25,692 nt of DNA. Origin: an uncultured Oscillospiraceae bacterium. GTDB lineage: Bacteria; Bacillota; Clostridia; Oscillospirales; Ruminococcaceae. The position numbers and the translations under genes were made by a program. This document shows positions 1 to 8,211 of this stretch, in pieces. Every line of letters begins with the position of its first letter. The first letter of the stretch is position 1. The DNA lies in assembly GCA_905212515.1 (NCBI GenBank), contig CAJMEU010000020.1, positions 1-25,692 of the forward strand, given 5' to 3'. Below the pieces are notes generated by a model. The model saw only the letters and a program-made list of their open reading frames with translations, had not been told where the DNA came from and made no database searches.

Positions 1-138
1 ATTGAACACCAGCATGAACAGTAGCCCCGGCAGCACCAGCATGTAGATGAACCAGTATTTGCGCATGTATACATAAAACCGTGACCAAAGGCCATTGCCG
101 CGACCTGGCGCATGTACCGCCAATGCCTGACCTTCCAT
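1..138 (-). CDS. ABC sugar transporter permease, LplB/YtcP type (N-terminal fragment)
   Basis: Only the first 46 codons lie in the window; the gene continues past the left edge. The peptide starts with about 28 polar residues ending in a basic, aromatic stretch (YVYMRKYW). It then enters a hydrophobic helix containing MLVLPGLLFMLVF, which resembles the start of the first membrane span in LplB/UgpA-type binding-protein-dependent sugar permeases. The ATG at 138 follows a strong GGAGGAA Shine-Dalgarno site (minus strand, about 144-150). Such permeases import oligosaccharides or sugars with a partner permease and a lipoprotein, probably encoded further left. It is divergent from the catabolic operon starting at 523, and a palindrome shared with the lacI promoter lies at 164-179 in its leader. 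The family call rests on a short fragment. Confidence 0.7.
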   Translation of the reverse strand, partial: MEGQALAVHAPGRGNGLWSRFYVYMRKYWFIYMLVLPGLLFMLVFN

Positions 139-163
139 AGGGAATTCCTCCTCTGTGTCTTTA

Positions 164-179
164 AATATTAGTAATAATT
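164..179. promoter_or_regulatory. putative LacI-family operator, site A
   Basis: The 16-mer AATATTAGTAATAATT is an imperfect palindrome centred on G171. It differs by one base from 11158-11173 and, on the opposite strand, by one base from 11004-11019. It lies in the leader of the leftward permease gene. A related ATTAGC sequence (minus strand) occurs a few bases away, around 182-187. Confidence 0.6.
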
Positions 180-345
180 TTTGCTAATTTTTTGAGGAAG
201 AAGTTTATTATCTTCCCTTGACTTTAGCGGCCGTCTATGGCACAATACCCTTGTAACCACTTGATTTCAATTACACTATATCAGTATTTCAGGGGGATGT
301 CAAGCCAATCGCCTTTCAAAAAGTAGTGTGTTTCTTTAGTAAAAA

Positions 346-373
346 TTCACAAGAAAAATTTCAAAAATATGCT
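346..373 (+). promoter_or_regulatory. candidate promoter of the rightward catabolic operon
   Basis: TTCACA (346-351) and TATGCT (368-373) are separated by 16 bp in a very AT-rich stretch. The -10 element overlaps the left arm of the inverted repeat at 371-393, so a protein bound there would block transcription. The match to consensus is only fair, and other -35/-10 pairs are possible in this 384-bp intergenic region (139-522). Apart from the operators and this promoter, I see nothing else in that region. Confidence 0.4.
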
Positions 374-393
374 AATAATTAAATTTTATTAGC
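371..393. promoter_or_regulatory. inverted repeat, putative LacI operator, site B
   Basis: Perfect 8-bp arms GCTAATAA (371-378) and TTATTAGC (386-393) flank a 7-bp AT spacer. Each arm carries an ATTAGC core close to the ATTAGT core of the sites at 164, 11004 and 11158. It sits just upstream of the six-gene operon and overlaps its candidate -10 element. It is more diverged than the other three sites (about 11 of 16 positions). Confidence 0.55.
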
Positions 394-522
394 AACATTT
401 TAAAACACGAAGAACGCTGCGGCGGCGCAAACCGCTGTTTTTAGGGCATCCGCGCCATTTATAAGGTAATATAAAGGGCACGGCGCAAGAACCTTGTTGT
501 GGAGAGAACGGAGGAAAAGGAT

Positions 523-1665
523 ATGAAAAAAATCGGCTTTATCGGCTATGGACTGCGGTCGGAGACGATGATGCAGGCCTTCCGCGCGCTGGAGGCGGAC
601 ATCTGTGTGGCCGCCGTGGCGGATCCGCGCAGGGAGGAGATCGCCCGGCAGCGGGCGCAGGACCCCTACTTTGCCGGGACGGTGTATTACGACAGCGGGG
701 ACGAACTGCTGCAGAAAGAGGAGCTGGATGGGGTGTTCATCGGCACCCGCTGCTCCCAGCACACACCCTGGGCCTGCAAGGTGCTGGCGCTGGGCATGCC
801 GATGTTCCTGGAAAAGCCTGTGTGCACCTCCCGCCGCCAGTACGAAGCGCTGCGCGCCGCCGCCGAAGGGAAAGCGCACAAGGTGGTGGTGTCCTTCCCG
901 CTGCGGCTGTCCTCCATCACGCTGGAGATGAAGCGCATCGTGGACAGCGGCGTGCTGGGGGACCTGACCATGGTGCAGGCGGTCAACAACGTGCCCTATG
1001 GCAGCGTGTACTACCACAGCTGGTACCGGGACCCGGCCGAGACGGGCGGCCTATTTTTGCAGAAGGCCACCCACGACATCGACTACATCCATTTCCTCAC
1101 CGGCCGGCGGCCCGTATCCGTGTGCGCAAAAACCACCAAGCTGCATTTTAAAGGCGACCGGCCTGCCGGCCTGCGCTGCCCGGACTGCCCGGACTACCGC
1201 ACCTGTCCCGAAAGCAGCTACGTGGTGAAGCACATCCTGAAAGAGGATGTGCAGGGGGACTGGTGCTGCTTTGCCCGGGACACAGGCAACGAGGACGGCG
1301 CCAGCGCCATCTTCACCACAGAGGACGGAGTGCTCATCGGCTACAGCCAGAACTTCGTGGTGAAAAAAAGCGCCGGCCGCCGGGGGGCGCGCCTCATCGG
1401 CACCGAGGGCAGTGCGGAATTCGACTTTTACACCGCCGAGATCCGCGAGGATCATTACCGCACCCCGCAGACGATCACGCACAAATTCAACTTCCCGGCA
1501 GGCATGCACTTCGGCGGGGACGAAATGCTGGCGCAGGACTTTCTGCAGGTGATGAATGGCGAAAAACCTCGGTCCGACCTCTCGGCGGGCCTTGTCAGCG
1601 CGGCAGCCTGCCTGGCCGCGAAGCAAGCGGATGCGGAAGGGCGTTTTGTGCCCATCGATTATTGA
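523..1665 (+). CDS. Gfo/Idh/MocA-family NAD(P)-dependent oxidoreductase (first gene of operon)
   Basis: This 380-residue protein is predicted to oxidise or reduce a sugar or cyclitol hydroxyl using NAD(P). The N-terminal Rossmann fold starts KKIGFIGYG. The family EKP motif is at residues 97-99. K181 with H184/D185 (KATHDID) matches the substrate-side His/Asp region. A cysteine cluster at C219, C222, C228 and C248-249 could bind a metal and is not universal in the family. The ATG at 523 is preferred over an upstream in-frame GTG (499) because GGAGG (510-514) lies 8 bp before it and the Rossmann strand then begins at once. It is the promoter-proximal gene, with 13 bp to the aldolase gene. The specific substrate is unknown. 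Confidence 0.85.
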   Translation: MKKIGFIGYGLRSETMMQAFRALEADICVAAVADPRREEIARQRAQDPYFAGTVYYDSGDELLQKEELDGVFIGTRCSQHTPWACKVLALGMPMFLEKPVCTSRRQYEALRAAAEGKAHKVVVSFPLRLSSITLEMKRIVDSGVLGDLTMVQAVNNVPYGSVYYHSWYRDPAETGGLFLQKATHDIDYIHFLTGRRPVSVCAKTTKLHFKGDRPAGLRCPDCPDYRTCPESSYVVKHILKEDVQGDWCCFARDTGNEDGASAIFTTEDGVLIGYSQNFVVKKSAGRRGARLIGTEGSAEFDFYTAEIREDHYRTPQTITHKFNFPAGMHFGGDEMLAQDFLQVMNGEKPRSDLSAGLVSAAACLAAKQADAEGRFVPIDY

Positions 1666-1678
1666 AGGAGGAATACCG

Positions 1679-2518
1679 ATGCTGACGAATCTGGAAACCA
1701 TCCTGGCCGACACCTGCGAAAAACATTACGCGGTGGGCCTGTTCAACTGCGTGACCCTGGAGATGACCAAGGGCATCCTGGCTGCGGCGGAGGAGCTGTG
1801 CTCACCGGTGATCATCGGCCCGGCCGAGAGCCTGCTGCCCGGCGCGACCCTGGCCGAGTACGCGGATATGATGCTGGGCATGGCCAAACGGGCCAAAGTG
1901 CCGGTGGCGCTGCATTTCGACCATGGCTTTACGCCGGAATTGGTGGAGGAGGCCATCCGTCTGGGCTTTTCCTCGGTGATGTACGACTGCAGCATGTTGC
2001 CTTTTGAAGAGAACTTGCGCCGCACCCGGGCCATGGCGGACAAGGCCCATAAGGCCGGCTGTTCGCTGGAGGCGGAGATTGGCCACGTGGGCTCCAACGG
2101 CAGCGCCGAGGAGGCGGTGGCGCAGACGGTGTACACCCAACCGGCGGACGCGCTGCGCTTTGCCGGCGAGAGCGGCTGCGACGCGCTGGCCGTGGCCATC
2201 GGCACAGCCCACGGCGTGTATGCGCAAAAACCCCGGCTCAACCTGGCCTGCCTGGCCCAGATCGCCGCCGCCTGCCCCACGCCGCTGGTATTGCACGGCG
2301 GCAGCGGCCTCTCGGACGATCAGTTCCGCGCCTGCGTGGCCGGCGGCATCTCGAAAATCAATATCTTTAGCCACTACCACCTCGCCGCTGCCCGGGCGGC
2401 CCATGACAACTGGACCGGCACTGCGGGCGCGTTCGAGCTGATGCCCCTGGTGGCCGAGGCCGTCAAGCGGGAGACCATGCATCACATGCGCGTGTTCGGC
2501 AGCGACGGGAAGGCCTGA
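1679..2518 (+). CDS. class II (metal-dependent) fructose/tagatose-bisphosphate-type aldolase
   Basis: This 279-residue protein has the usual length for the KbaY/GatY/FbaA group, which splits ketose phosphates into dihydroxyacetone phosphate and an aldehyde. Family motifs are intact: HFDHG with D81 and H82; AEIGHVG with E133; AIGTAHG with H178; LHGGSG with H206; then GISKINI for phosphate binding. H82, H178 and H206 align with the three zinc ligands of the family. The ATG at 1679 follows AAGGAGG at 1665-1671, which overlaps the stop of the preceding gene. The kinase gene begins 3 bp after its stop. In context it probably cleaves the phosphorylated ketose made by the following isomerase and kinase. 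The true sugar is not evident. Confidence 0.9.
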   Translation: MLTNLETILADTCEKHYAVGLFNCVTLEMTKGILAAAEELCSPVIIGPAESLLPGATLAEYADMMLGMAKRAKVPVALHFDHGFTPELVEEAIRLGFSSVMYDCSMLPFEENLRRTRAMADKAHKAGCSLEAEIGHVGSNGSAEEAVAQTVYTQPADALRFAGESGCDALAVAIGTAHGVYAQKPRLNLACLAQIAAACPTPLVLHGGSGLSDDQFRACVAGGISKINIFSHYHLAAARAAHDNWTGTAGAFELMPLVAEAVKRETMHHMRVFGSDGKA

Positions 2519-2521
2519 GCC

Positions 2522-4012
2522 ATGGCGGGGGAGAAATACTGCATCGCCGCGCTGGACGCGGGCACCACGTCGGTGAAGGTGTGTTTGTTCACGCCGGATC
2601 TGACGCTGCTGGCCTGCACCGTACAGGAATATGCGCTGCACACTTGGGGCATGTGCGCCGAGGCAGACGCGGGCCTGTATCTGGAGGCCGTGCAAAGAGG
2701 CATGGCGCGGGCCTTAGCCGCCGCGCCGGGCTGGACCGTGGCGGCCGTGGGCCTGGCCACCCAGGGCGAGACGCTGGTGCCTGTGGACAAGGCGGGCGTG
2801 CCGCTGCGGCCCTTCATCGTGTGGCTGGACAGCCGCGCCGAGGAGGAGGCCCGGGCGCTGTCCGTCGCGCTGGGCGCCGACGCTTTTTACAGGGCCACCG
2901 GTCTGCCGGAGCCCACGGGCGCGTTGCCCCTGGCAAAGCTGCTGTGGCTGCAAAAGCACGAGCCGCAGCTTTCCGCCCGCACCTGCAAATACCTGCTGCT
3001 GGAGGACTATCTTCTCTTCTGGCTGACCGGACGCTTCGTGTGCGAAAAATCCCTGGCCACCTCCACGGGCTGGTTCAGCCTGCAGGAGGAGGGCCTGTGG
3101 GGCGAGGCGCTGGAGGCGGCGGGCGTGGGCCGGGACAAACTGCCTGAATTGGTGGAGTGCGGCGCGCCCGTGGGCCCGCTGCAGGGGGAGGCCGCCCGCC
3201 AGTTGGGCCTGCCCGCGGGCATCCCCGTGGTGGCGGGCGCTATGGATCAAACGGCCGCCGCCCTGGCCGCCGGCTGTGTGGCGCCGGGCATCGTCACCGA
3301 GACCACCGGCACCGCCTTGGTGGCCGCGGCCTGCACCGACGCGCCTGTGTTTGCCGAAGGGCATCGGGTGACCATCTATCGCCACGCGCTGCCCGGCAAA
3401 TTCCTGTATCTGCCCATCGCCAACACGGCGGGCATGGCCCTGCGCTGGTTCCGGGACGAATTCTGCCGGGACCTGCCCGCGGGGGGCGCTGGCTACGCGG
3501 CACTGGACGCGCTGGCCGCCGGGGCGCCCTGCGGCTGTGAGGGGCTCGTATTTCTGCCGTTTTTGTCCGGCAGTGTGGACCCCGACACCTGCCCTGGGGC
3601 GCGCGCGGCCTTTTTCGGCGCCGGCCTGGCCACGACACGGGCCTATTTTGCCCGCAGCGTGCTGGAGTCCGTGGCCTTCCTTCTGCGCGACTTCTGCGCC
3701 ATGCTGGACGGCCTGGGCTGCCCGGTGGAACGGATCTGCTCCCTGGGCGGGGGTGCGCGCAGCGCGCTGTGGCAGCAGATCAAAGCCGATGCGTGCGGCC
3801 GCGTATTCACGGTGCCCGCGTGCAGCGAGGCTACGGCCCAGGGCGCCGCGCTGCTGGCCGGCTGGGGCGGCGGCCTGATCCCGCCGGAAGAAGTGCCCCG
3901 GCCCGCGGCCCCGCAGGCCGTCTATACGCCAAACCCGGCGAACGCCGCCGCCTACGAGGCGGCCTATACCCTGTACAAGCGGCTGTACGAAGCCGTAAAA
4001 CCGCTTTTTTGA
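2522..4012 (+). CDS. FGGY-family carbohydrate kinase (xylulokinase-like)
   Basis: This 496-residue protein has the normal FGGY kinase length. The first ATPase motif is at the N-terminus (ALDAGTTSVKV). ATQGETLVPVD and FIVWLDSRA follow, and the catalytic-base region is GAMDQTAAALAAG with D242. The adenosine-binding part contains SLGGGARSALWQQIKAD near the C-terminus. FGGY enzymes phosphorylate ketoses, pentitols or glycerol with ATP. Lying between an aldolase gene and a sugar-isomerase-like gene, it probably phosphorylates the ketose that the aldolase splits. The start overlaps the end of the aldolase region with a GGGAAGG Shine-Dalgarno site, suggesting translational coupling. Subfamily (xylulose, fuculose, rhamnulose or other) cannot be fixed by eye. 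Confidence 0.9.
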   Translation: MAGEKYCIAALDAGTTSVKVCLFTPDLTLLACTVQEYALHTWGMCAEADAGLYLEAVQRGMARALAAAPGWTVAAVGLATQGETLVPVDKAGVPLRPFIVWLDSRAEEEARALSVALGADAFYRATGLPEPTGALPLAKLLWLQKHEPQLSARTCKYLLLEDYLLFWLTGRFVCEKSLATSTGWFSLQEEGLWGEALEAAGVGRDKLPELVECGAPVGPLQGEAARQLGLPAGIPVVAGAMDQTAAALAAGCVAPGIVTETTGTALVAAACTDAPVFAEGHRVTIYRHALPGKFLYLPIANTAGMALRWFRDEFCRDLPAGGAGYAALDALAAGAPCGCEGLVFLPFLSGSVDPDTCPGARAAFFGAGLATTRAYFARSVLESVAFLLRDFCAMLDGLGCPVERICSLGGGARSALWQQIKADACGRVFTVPACSEATAQGAALLAGWGGGLIPPEEVPRPAAPQAVYTPNPANAAAYEAAYTLYKRLYEAVKPLF

Positions 4013-4044
4013 GCCTGCTTGACAGGCGGAAAGGAGCAACGATC

Positions 4045-5442
4045 ATGCAAACGACAACGAAACCGCGCCTGGGCGTTCTGGCCCTCATGCTGGAAGGGTA
4101 CGAGCCGCTGTTCCCGGGCATTACCCGCCGCCAGCACGCCTATGTGGAGGAGGTGTTGGCCTCTCTCAAGGATGTGGCGGACTGTGTATTCCCCCGCGTG
4201 GCCCTGAACCGCGCCGACATTGAAGAGCTGACGGCCCAATACAATCAAAGCGGCCTGGACGGTATCCTCATCTTTCTGCTCAGCTATTCCCAGGGGCAGT
4301 ACCTGGTGCGGGCCATGCAGTACAACCACCTGCCGCTGGCCCTGGCGCTGGTGCAGCCCGACGAGACGGTGGGCGAGGATTTTGAGGAACTGGAACTGAC
4401 GGTGAACCAGGGCATTCACGGTTCTCAAGACAACGCCAACTGCCTGATGCGGGCCGGCATCCCCTGCGTGTTTTTCGCCGGCAGCCGCAAAAACGGCGAG
4501 CTGGCCGCCTTTGTGGCGGACTTCGGCGCGACGGCGCGCACGCTGGCCCACATGCGGCGCATGAAGATCGCCGTGGTGGGCAAGCTGGCCGGCATGGGCG
4601 ACGTCATCACCGACGACATGGCCGTGTACCGCACCCTGGGGCCGGAGTTCGTCTACGATTCCGTGGGCGCTTTGCAGCGCTGCTGCGCCGCCGTGCCGCC
4701 CGAGGCGGTGGCACAGCGGGTGGCATACGAGCGCACCCTGTTTGACGTTGACCCCAACTTGCCGCCCCAGCGCCACGCCGAGGCCGTGCGCATGTACCTG
4801 GGGATCGGGCGCTGGCTGGAAGAGGGCGGGTACGACGGCTACACCGCCCATTTTGAGGAATTCGGCGCGGATGGCCGCTTTACCCAGCTGCCCCTGCTGG
4901 CGGCCTCCAGCCTGATGGCCGACGGTTACGGCTACGCCGCCGAGGGCGACGCCACCGCGGCCATGTGGATGGCTGCCATGCACACCTTGTGCGGCGAGGC
5001 CAATTTCAGCGAGATGTACATGATGGACCTGGCGCGGGAGGCTATTTTGCTGTGCCACGCGGGCGAGGGCAACTGGGCCACGGCCCGCAGGGACAAAAAG
5101 CCCTTTTTGATGGACCGCGTGTTCAACGAGGGCGGCCTGTCCAACCCGCCCACGCCCATCTTTACCCCCCGGCCCGGCCGCGCGGGGGTGATGAGCCTGG
5201 TGCATGTCTCCGGCGACCGGTTCCGGCTGGTTTACGCGGCGGGGGAGATGCTGGACAAGTGCGATCTGCGCCGCTGCGATATGCCCTATATGTTCTTTAA
5301 ACCCGACAGCGGCGTGCGCGCCTGCGTCACCGCCTGGCTGGAGGCGGGCGGCACCCATCACGAGACCATCGTGCTGGGCGAGCACGAGGCCCGCGTGCGC
5401 CTGCTGTGCCGCCTGGCCGGCATCGAGTTCATCGCCGTCTGA
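4045..5442 (+). CDS. L-arabinose/L-fucose isomerase-like protein
   Basis: The product has 465 residues. The N-terminal half resembles the sugar-isomerase fold (LGVLALMLEGYEPLFPG; an HGSQDNANCL segment). The C-terminal half has isomerase-like metal-site segments: AAEGDATAAMWMAAMHTL, then LLCHAGEGN, and a late GGTHHET motif, comparable to the Glu/His ligands of AraA. Such enzymes interconvert an aldose and a ketose with Mn2+. The ATG at 4045 follows AAAGGAG; the gap to the kinase stop is 32 bp. Next to a kinase and a class II aldolase this makes a classic isomerase-kinase-aldolase set. It is clearly diverged from true AraA and FucI, so a different sugar or a related reaction is possible. Confidence 0.75.
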   Translation: MQTTTKPRLGVLALMLEGYEPLFPGITRRQHAYVEEVLASLKDVADCVFPRVALNRADIEELTAQYNQSGLDGILIFLLSYSQGQYLVRAMQYNHLPLALALVQPDETVGEDFEELELTVNQGIHGSQDNANCLMRAGIPCVFFAGSRKNGELAAFVADFGATARTLAHMRRMKIAVVGKLAGMGDVITDDMAVYRTLGPEFVYDSVGALQRCCAAVPPEAVAQRVAYERTLFDVDPNLPPQRHAEAVRMYLGIGRWLEEGGYDGYTAHFEEFGADGRFTQLPLLAASSLMADGYGYAAEGDATAAMWMAAMHTLCGEANFSEMYMMDLAREAILLCHAGEGNWATARRDKKPFLMDRVFNEGGLSNPPTPIFTPRPGRAGVMSLVHVSGDRFRLVYAAGEMLDKCDLRRCDMPYMFFKPDSGVRACVTAWLEAGGTHHETIVLGEHEARVRLLCRLAGIEFIAV

Positions 5443-5468
5443 GCACGGCCACGGAAAGGAGAAACGAC

Positions 5469-7025
5469 ATGATCCAAAATATCCGGCGCTCCCTCACTGA
5501 CCTGCTGGGCGGCGATTATATCGAGCATGTGTGCCGCGCCCGCGCGGCCCTCACGGGGGAGCCCTACGAGGACTTGCGGGCCCTGGCCGACGAACAGATC
5601 GACTTTTACCCCGCTGCCTTTGCCGCCCGTCAGGAAGCGCTGATGGGCCAGGTGGGCAGCCAGGTGGCGCCCGCGTTCGCCAACGAAGAAAACGGCGCGC
5701 CCACAGGCTCTTACCGGGCGGCGCAGCACAGCGCCGCCGCGCCGCTGGGGGGCTTGGGCTGCTTCCGCGTGGGCGAGGACGGCCGGCTGTACTTCGCCGG
5801 CAAAAGCGAGCATTACCACATCCCCCTGGGCCACGGCTTTCCCGGCTACCGGCTGATCGAGCGGGCCAAGCGCCTGGGCATCCCCAATGCCACCCACAAC
5901 AACACCCGCGGGTTCATCACCCGCACGCTGGAGCGCCGCCTCATCGCGGCGGCCAACGGCCTGGCGCCTACGGACCCGGCGCTGGACGCCGTCCTGGAAG
6001 AGAAAAAGCCCGGTGTGCTGAACACGGTGATCAATCTGGAGACGGGCAGCCTGGCCGTGGAGGCGGCGCTGAAAATGATGCTGTCCCGTTTTTACACCAT
6101 CGACGGCCAACCCGCCCCCTACGCGGGGAAGGTGCCGGTGTTCCTGGTAATGGCGGACAATGCCGGCGGCGTCACCGCCGGCTACCACGGCACCACCCTG
6201 GTGGCGCAGACGCTGCGTGGCCTGTGGCCCACCTTCGGCGAAAAGGCCGGCGGGGCGGAGCTTTACAAAGTGGCGGCCGTGCCCATCAACGACGCCCGGG
6301 CCTTTGCCGCCATTGCCCGGCAGTACAACGAAGGGCCGTACAAAACCGCGGGCTTCTGCCACGAGATCATCATGATGAACTACGGCGGCATCCGCCTGTC
6401 GGAGGAATTTTTGCAGCAGGCCTACCGCGTGTGCCGCGACACGGACACGCCGGTGCTTTGCGACGAGATCCAGTCCTGTGCCTGGTACGACGGGCTGTTC
6501 CTTTTCCGCAAATACGGCTTGACGCCGGATTTTGTGTCCATCGGCAAGGGCTTTCCGGGCGGCAATTACCCGGCCAGCAAAATTTTGTCCAGCGGCGCGT
6601 TCGACAGCCTCAACCAGTTCGGCGCCCTGGTCACCAACGGCCAGGAGGAGCTAGCCAGCCTTGCCTATCTCGTCACCATGGAGTTTATCGCGGCCAACGG
6701 CGCGCATATCGAACAGACGGGCCGCTACTATCACCGATGCGCGGCGGCGCTGGCCCAAAAATACCCGGCCCTGTGCACGGGCGTAGAGGGCGACGCCCAC
6801 ATGACGGCCCTGTGCTTTGGCGCGGTGGAGGACGCCGTAGGCTTCTGCGCCCGCATGAACAACGTGCACTGCGTGGACATCAGCGCGCAGACCTACAAGC
6901 CCAACTGCCCGCCCGTGGCCTTGACCAAACTGCCGTTGATCGTCACCGAATCCATGGCGGATTGCCTGATCGGGCTGTTCGACGAGGCGCTGGCCCACAC
7001 GGCCGGCTGCGAAGGGAGGGCTTGA
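5469..7025 (+). CDS. class III PLP-dependent aminotransferase
   Basis: This 518-residue protein carries the class III fold: the LCDEIQS segment (D332, binds the pyridine nitrogen of PLP) and SIGKGFPGG with K360 as the expected Schiff-base lysine. A long N-terminal part (about 100 residues before LGHGFPGYRLIERAKRLG) makes it longer than the usual 430-460. These enzymes move an amino group between an amine and a keto acid or keto sugar; related mutases such as glutamate-1-semialdehyde aminomutase share the fold. Its presence inside a sugar operon with two dehydrogenases suggests an amino-sugar or keto-sugar intermediate. The ATG at 5469 has AAAGGAG upstream; 26 bp separate it from the isomerase-like gene. 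Confidence 0.85.
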   Translation: MIQNIRRSLTDLLGGDYIEHVCRARAALTGEPYEDLRALADEQIDFYPAAFAARQEALMGQVGSQVAPAFANEENGAPTGSYRAAQHSAAAPLGGLGCFRVGEDGRLYFAGKSEHYHIPLGHGFPGYRLIERAKRLGIPNATHNNTRGFITRTLERRLIAAANGLAPTDPALDAVLEEKKPGVLNTVINLETGSLAVEAALKMMLSRFYTIDGQPAPYAGKVPVFLVMADNAGGVTAGYHGTTLVAQTLRGLWPTFGEKAGGAELYKVAAVPINDARAFAAIARQYNEGPYKTAGFCHEIIMMNYGGIRLSEEFLQQAYRVCRDTDTPVLCDEIQSCAWYDGLFLFRKYGLTPDFVSIGKGFPGGNYPASKILSSGAFDSLNQFGALVTNGQEELASLAYLVTMEFIAANGAHIEQTGRYYHRCAAALAQKYPALCTGVEGDAHMTALCFGAVEDAVGFCARMNNVHCVDISAQTYKPNCPPVALTKLPLIVTESMADCLIGLFDEALAHTAGCEGRA

Positions 7026-7027
7026 GC

Positions 7028-8161
7028 ATGGAACCTGTCCGCTTCGGCGTCATCGGCTGTGGCCTCATGGGCCGCGAGTTCGCCAGCGTATCCATGCGCT
7101 GGCTCCATCTGGCGGCAGACCTGCCCCGCCCGGTGATCGTGGCCGCGTGCGACCTTTCCTCAAAAAATCTCGATTGGTTCCGGCAGGTACCGGACACGCG
7201 CTATTTTTACAGCGATTACCAGGAGCTGCTGCAAAACCCGGAGGTGGAGGCGGTGTACTGCGCTGTGCCCCACCACCTGCACGCCCAGGTGTACGGCGAT
7301 GTGATCCGCGCCGGCAAGCACCTCCTGGGGGAAAAGCCCTTCGGCATGGATCTGGCCGCCTGCGGGGAGATCGAGGCGGCCATGGCGCAGCACCCGGAGG
7401 TGTTCGTGCGCTGCGCCAGCGAATTTCCCTTTTATCCCGCGGTGCAGCAGATGGTGCGCTGGTACCGCGAGGGCGCCTTCGGCCAGATCATCGAGGCGCG
7501 TTTCGCCATCAAGCATTCCTCGGATATGGACCTGACAAAACCCATCAACTGGAAGCGGATGCGCGCGGCCAACGGCGAGTACGGCTGCATGGGGGACCTG
7601 GGCATCCACACCCAGCATCTGCCCTTCCGCCTGGGCTTTTTGCCCCGCACGGTCAGCGCGCAGCTGGCCAATATCGCCAAGACCCGCCCGGATGAAAACG
7701 GCGTCCCCGTGCCCTGCGAGACTTGGGACAACGCCATCCTCACCTGCGAGGCGCAGAACGGCGCCGGCGATACCTTCCCCATGCAGCTGGAGATGAAGCG
7801 CATGGCCCCGGGCTGCACCAACACCGTGGAATACGAGATCTACGGCCTCAAGATGTCGGCCAAATTCACCACCGACGACCCCAACGCCATCCACTACACC
7901 CAGGCCGTGGGCAGGGAACAGGCCTGGGCGCGGCTGGTGATCGGGCAAAAAACACTGTACCCCGTCATCACCGGCTCGATCTTCGAGTTCGGCTTCTCCG
8001 ATTCGCTTTTGCAGATGTTCGCCGCCTTTGTCAGCGAACTGCGGGGCCTGCCCTGCGCCTTTGGCTGCTTCACCCCCCAGGAGGCCCATCTCAGCCACCG
8101 GGTGCTCACCGCGGCGCTGGAATCCTACACCCAGCGGCGTGTGGTAACGCTGGCAGAATAA
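7028..8161 (+). CDS. Gfo/Idh/MocA-family oxidoreductase (last gene of operon)
   Basis: This 377-residue NAD(P)-dependent dehydrogenase has the N-terminal nucleotide-binding motif VRFGVIGCGLMG, the EKP signature at residues 102-104, and the GDLGIHTQHL segment with D190 and H194 as likely catalytic residues. The C-terminal half is the family's beta-sheet substrate domain. It is clearly different from the other family member at 523-1665 (no cysteine cluster), so the two probably act on different intermediates, for example one oxidation and one reduction. AGGGAGGG precedes the ATG and only 2 bp separate it from the aminotransferase stop, so they are co-translated. A strong terminator follows at once. 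Confidence 0.87.
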   Translation: MEPVRFGVIGCGLMGREFASVSMRWLHLAADLPRPVIVAACDLSSKNLDWFRQVPDTRYFYSDYQELLQNPEVEAVYCAVPHHLHAQVYGDVIRAGKHLLGEKPFGMDLAACGEIEAAMAQHPEVFVRCASEFPFYPAVQQMVRWYREGAFGQIIEARFAIKHSSDMDLTKPINWKRMRAANGEYGCMGDLGIHTQHLPFRLGFLPRTVSAQLANIAKTRPDENGVPVPCETWDNAILTCEAQNGAGDTFPMQLEMKRMAPGCTNTVEYEIYGLKMSAKFTTDDPNAIHYTQAVGREQAWARLVIGQKTLYPVITGSIFEFGFSDSLLQMFAAFVSELRGLPCAFGCFTPQEAHLSHRVLTAALESYTQRRVVTLAE

Positions 8162-8166
8162 AATGA

Positions 8167-8202
8167 AAAGGGCTTCGGTACCGTCGTACCGAAGCCCTTT
8201 TT
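8167..8202. terminator. intrinsic terminator between convergent operons
   Basis: A perfect 15-bp stem (8167-8181 pairs with 8186-8200, core GGGCTTCGGTAC) with a 4-base loop is followed by a short T run on the plus strand and T-rich sequence on the minus strand. It can end the six-gene operon and the converging three-gene operon. Confidence 0.9.
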
Positions 8203-8211
8203 CTGTCTCTC

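Noticed and set aside
2714..5385. Long antisense open frames opposite the kinase and isomerase genes
   Set aside because: They are rich in Gly, Arg, His and Gln without family motifs and mirror third-position GC bias of the real genes, so they are shadows.
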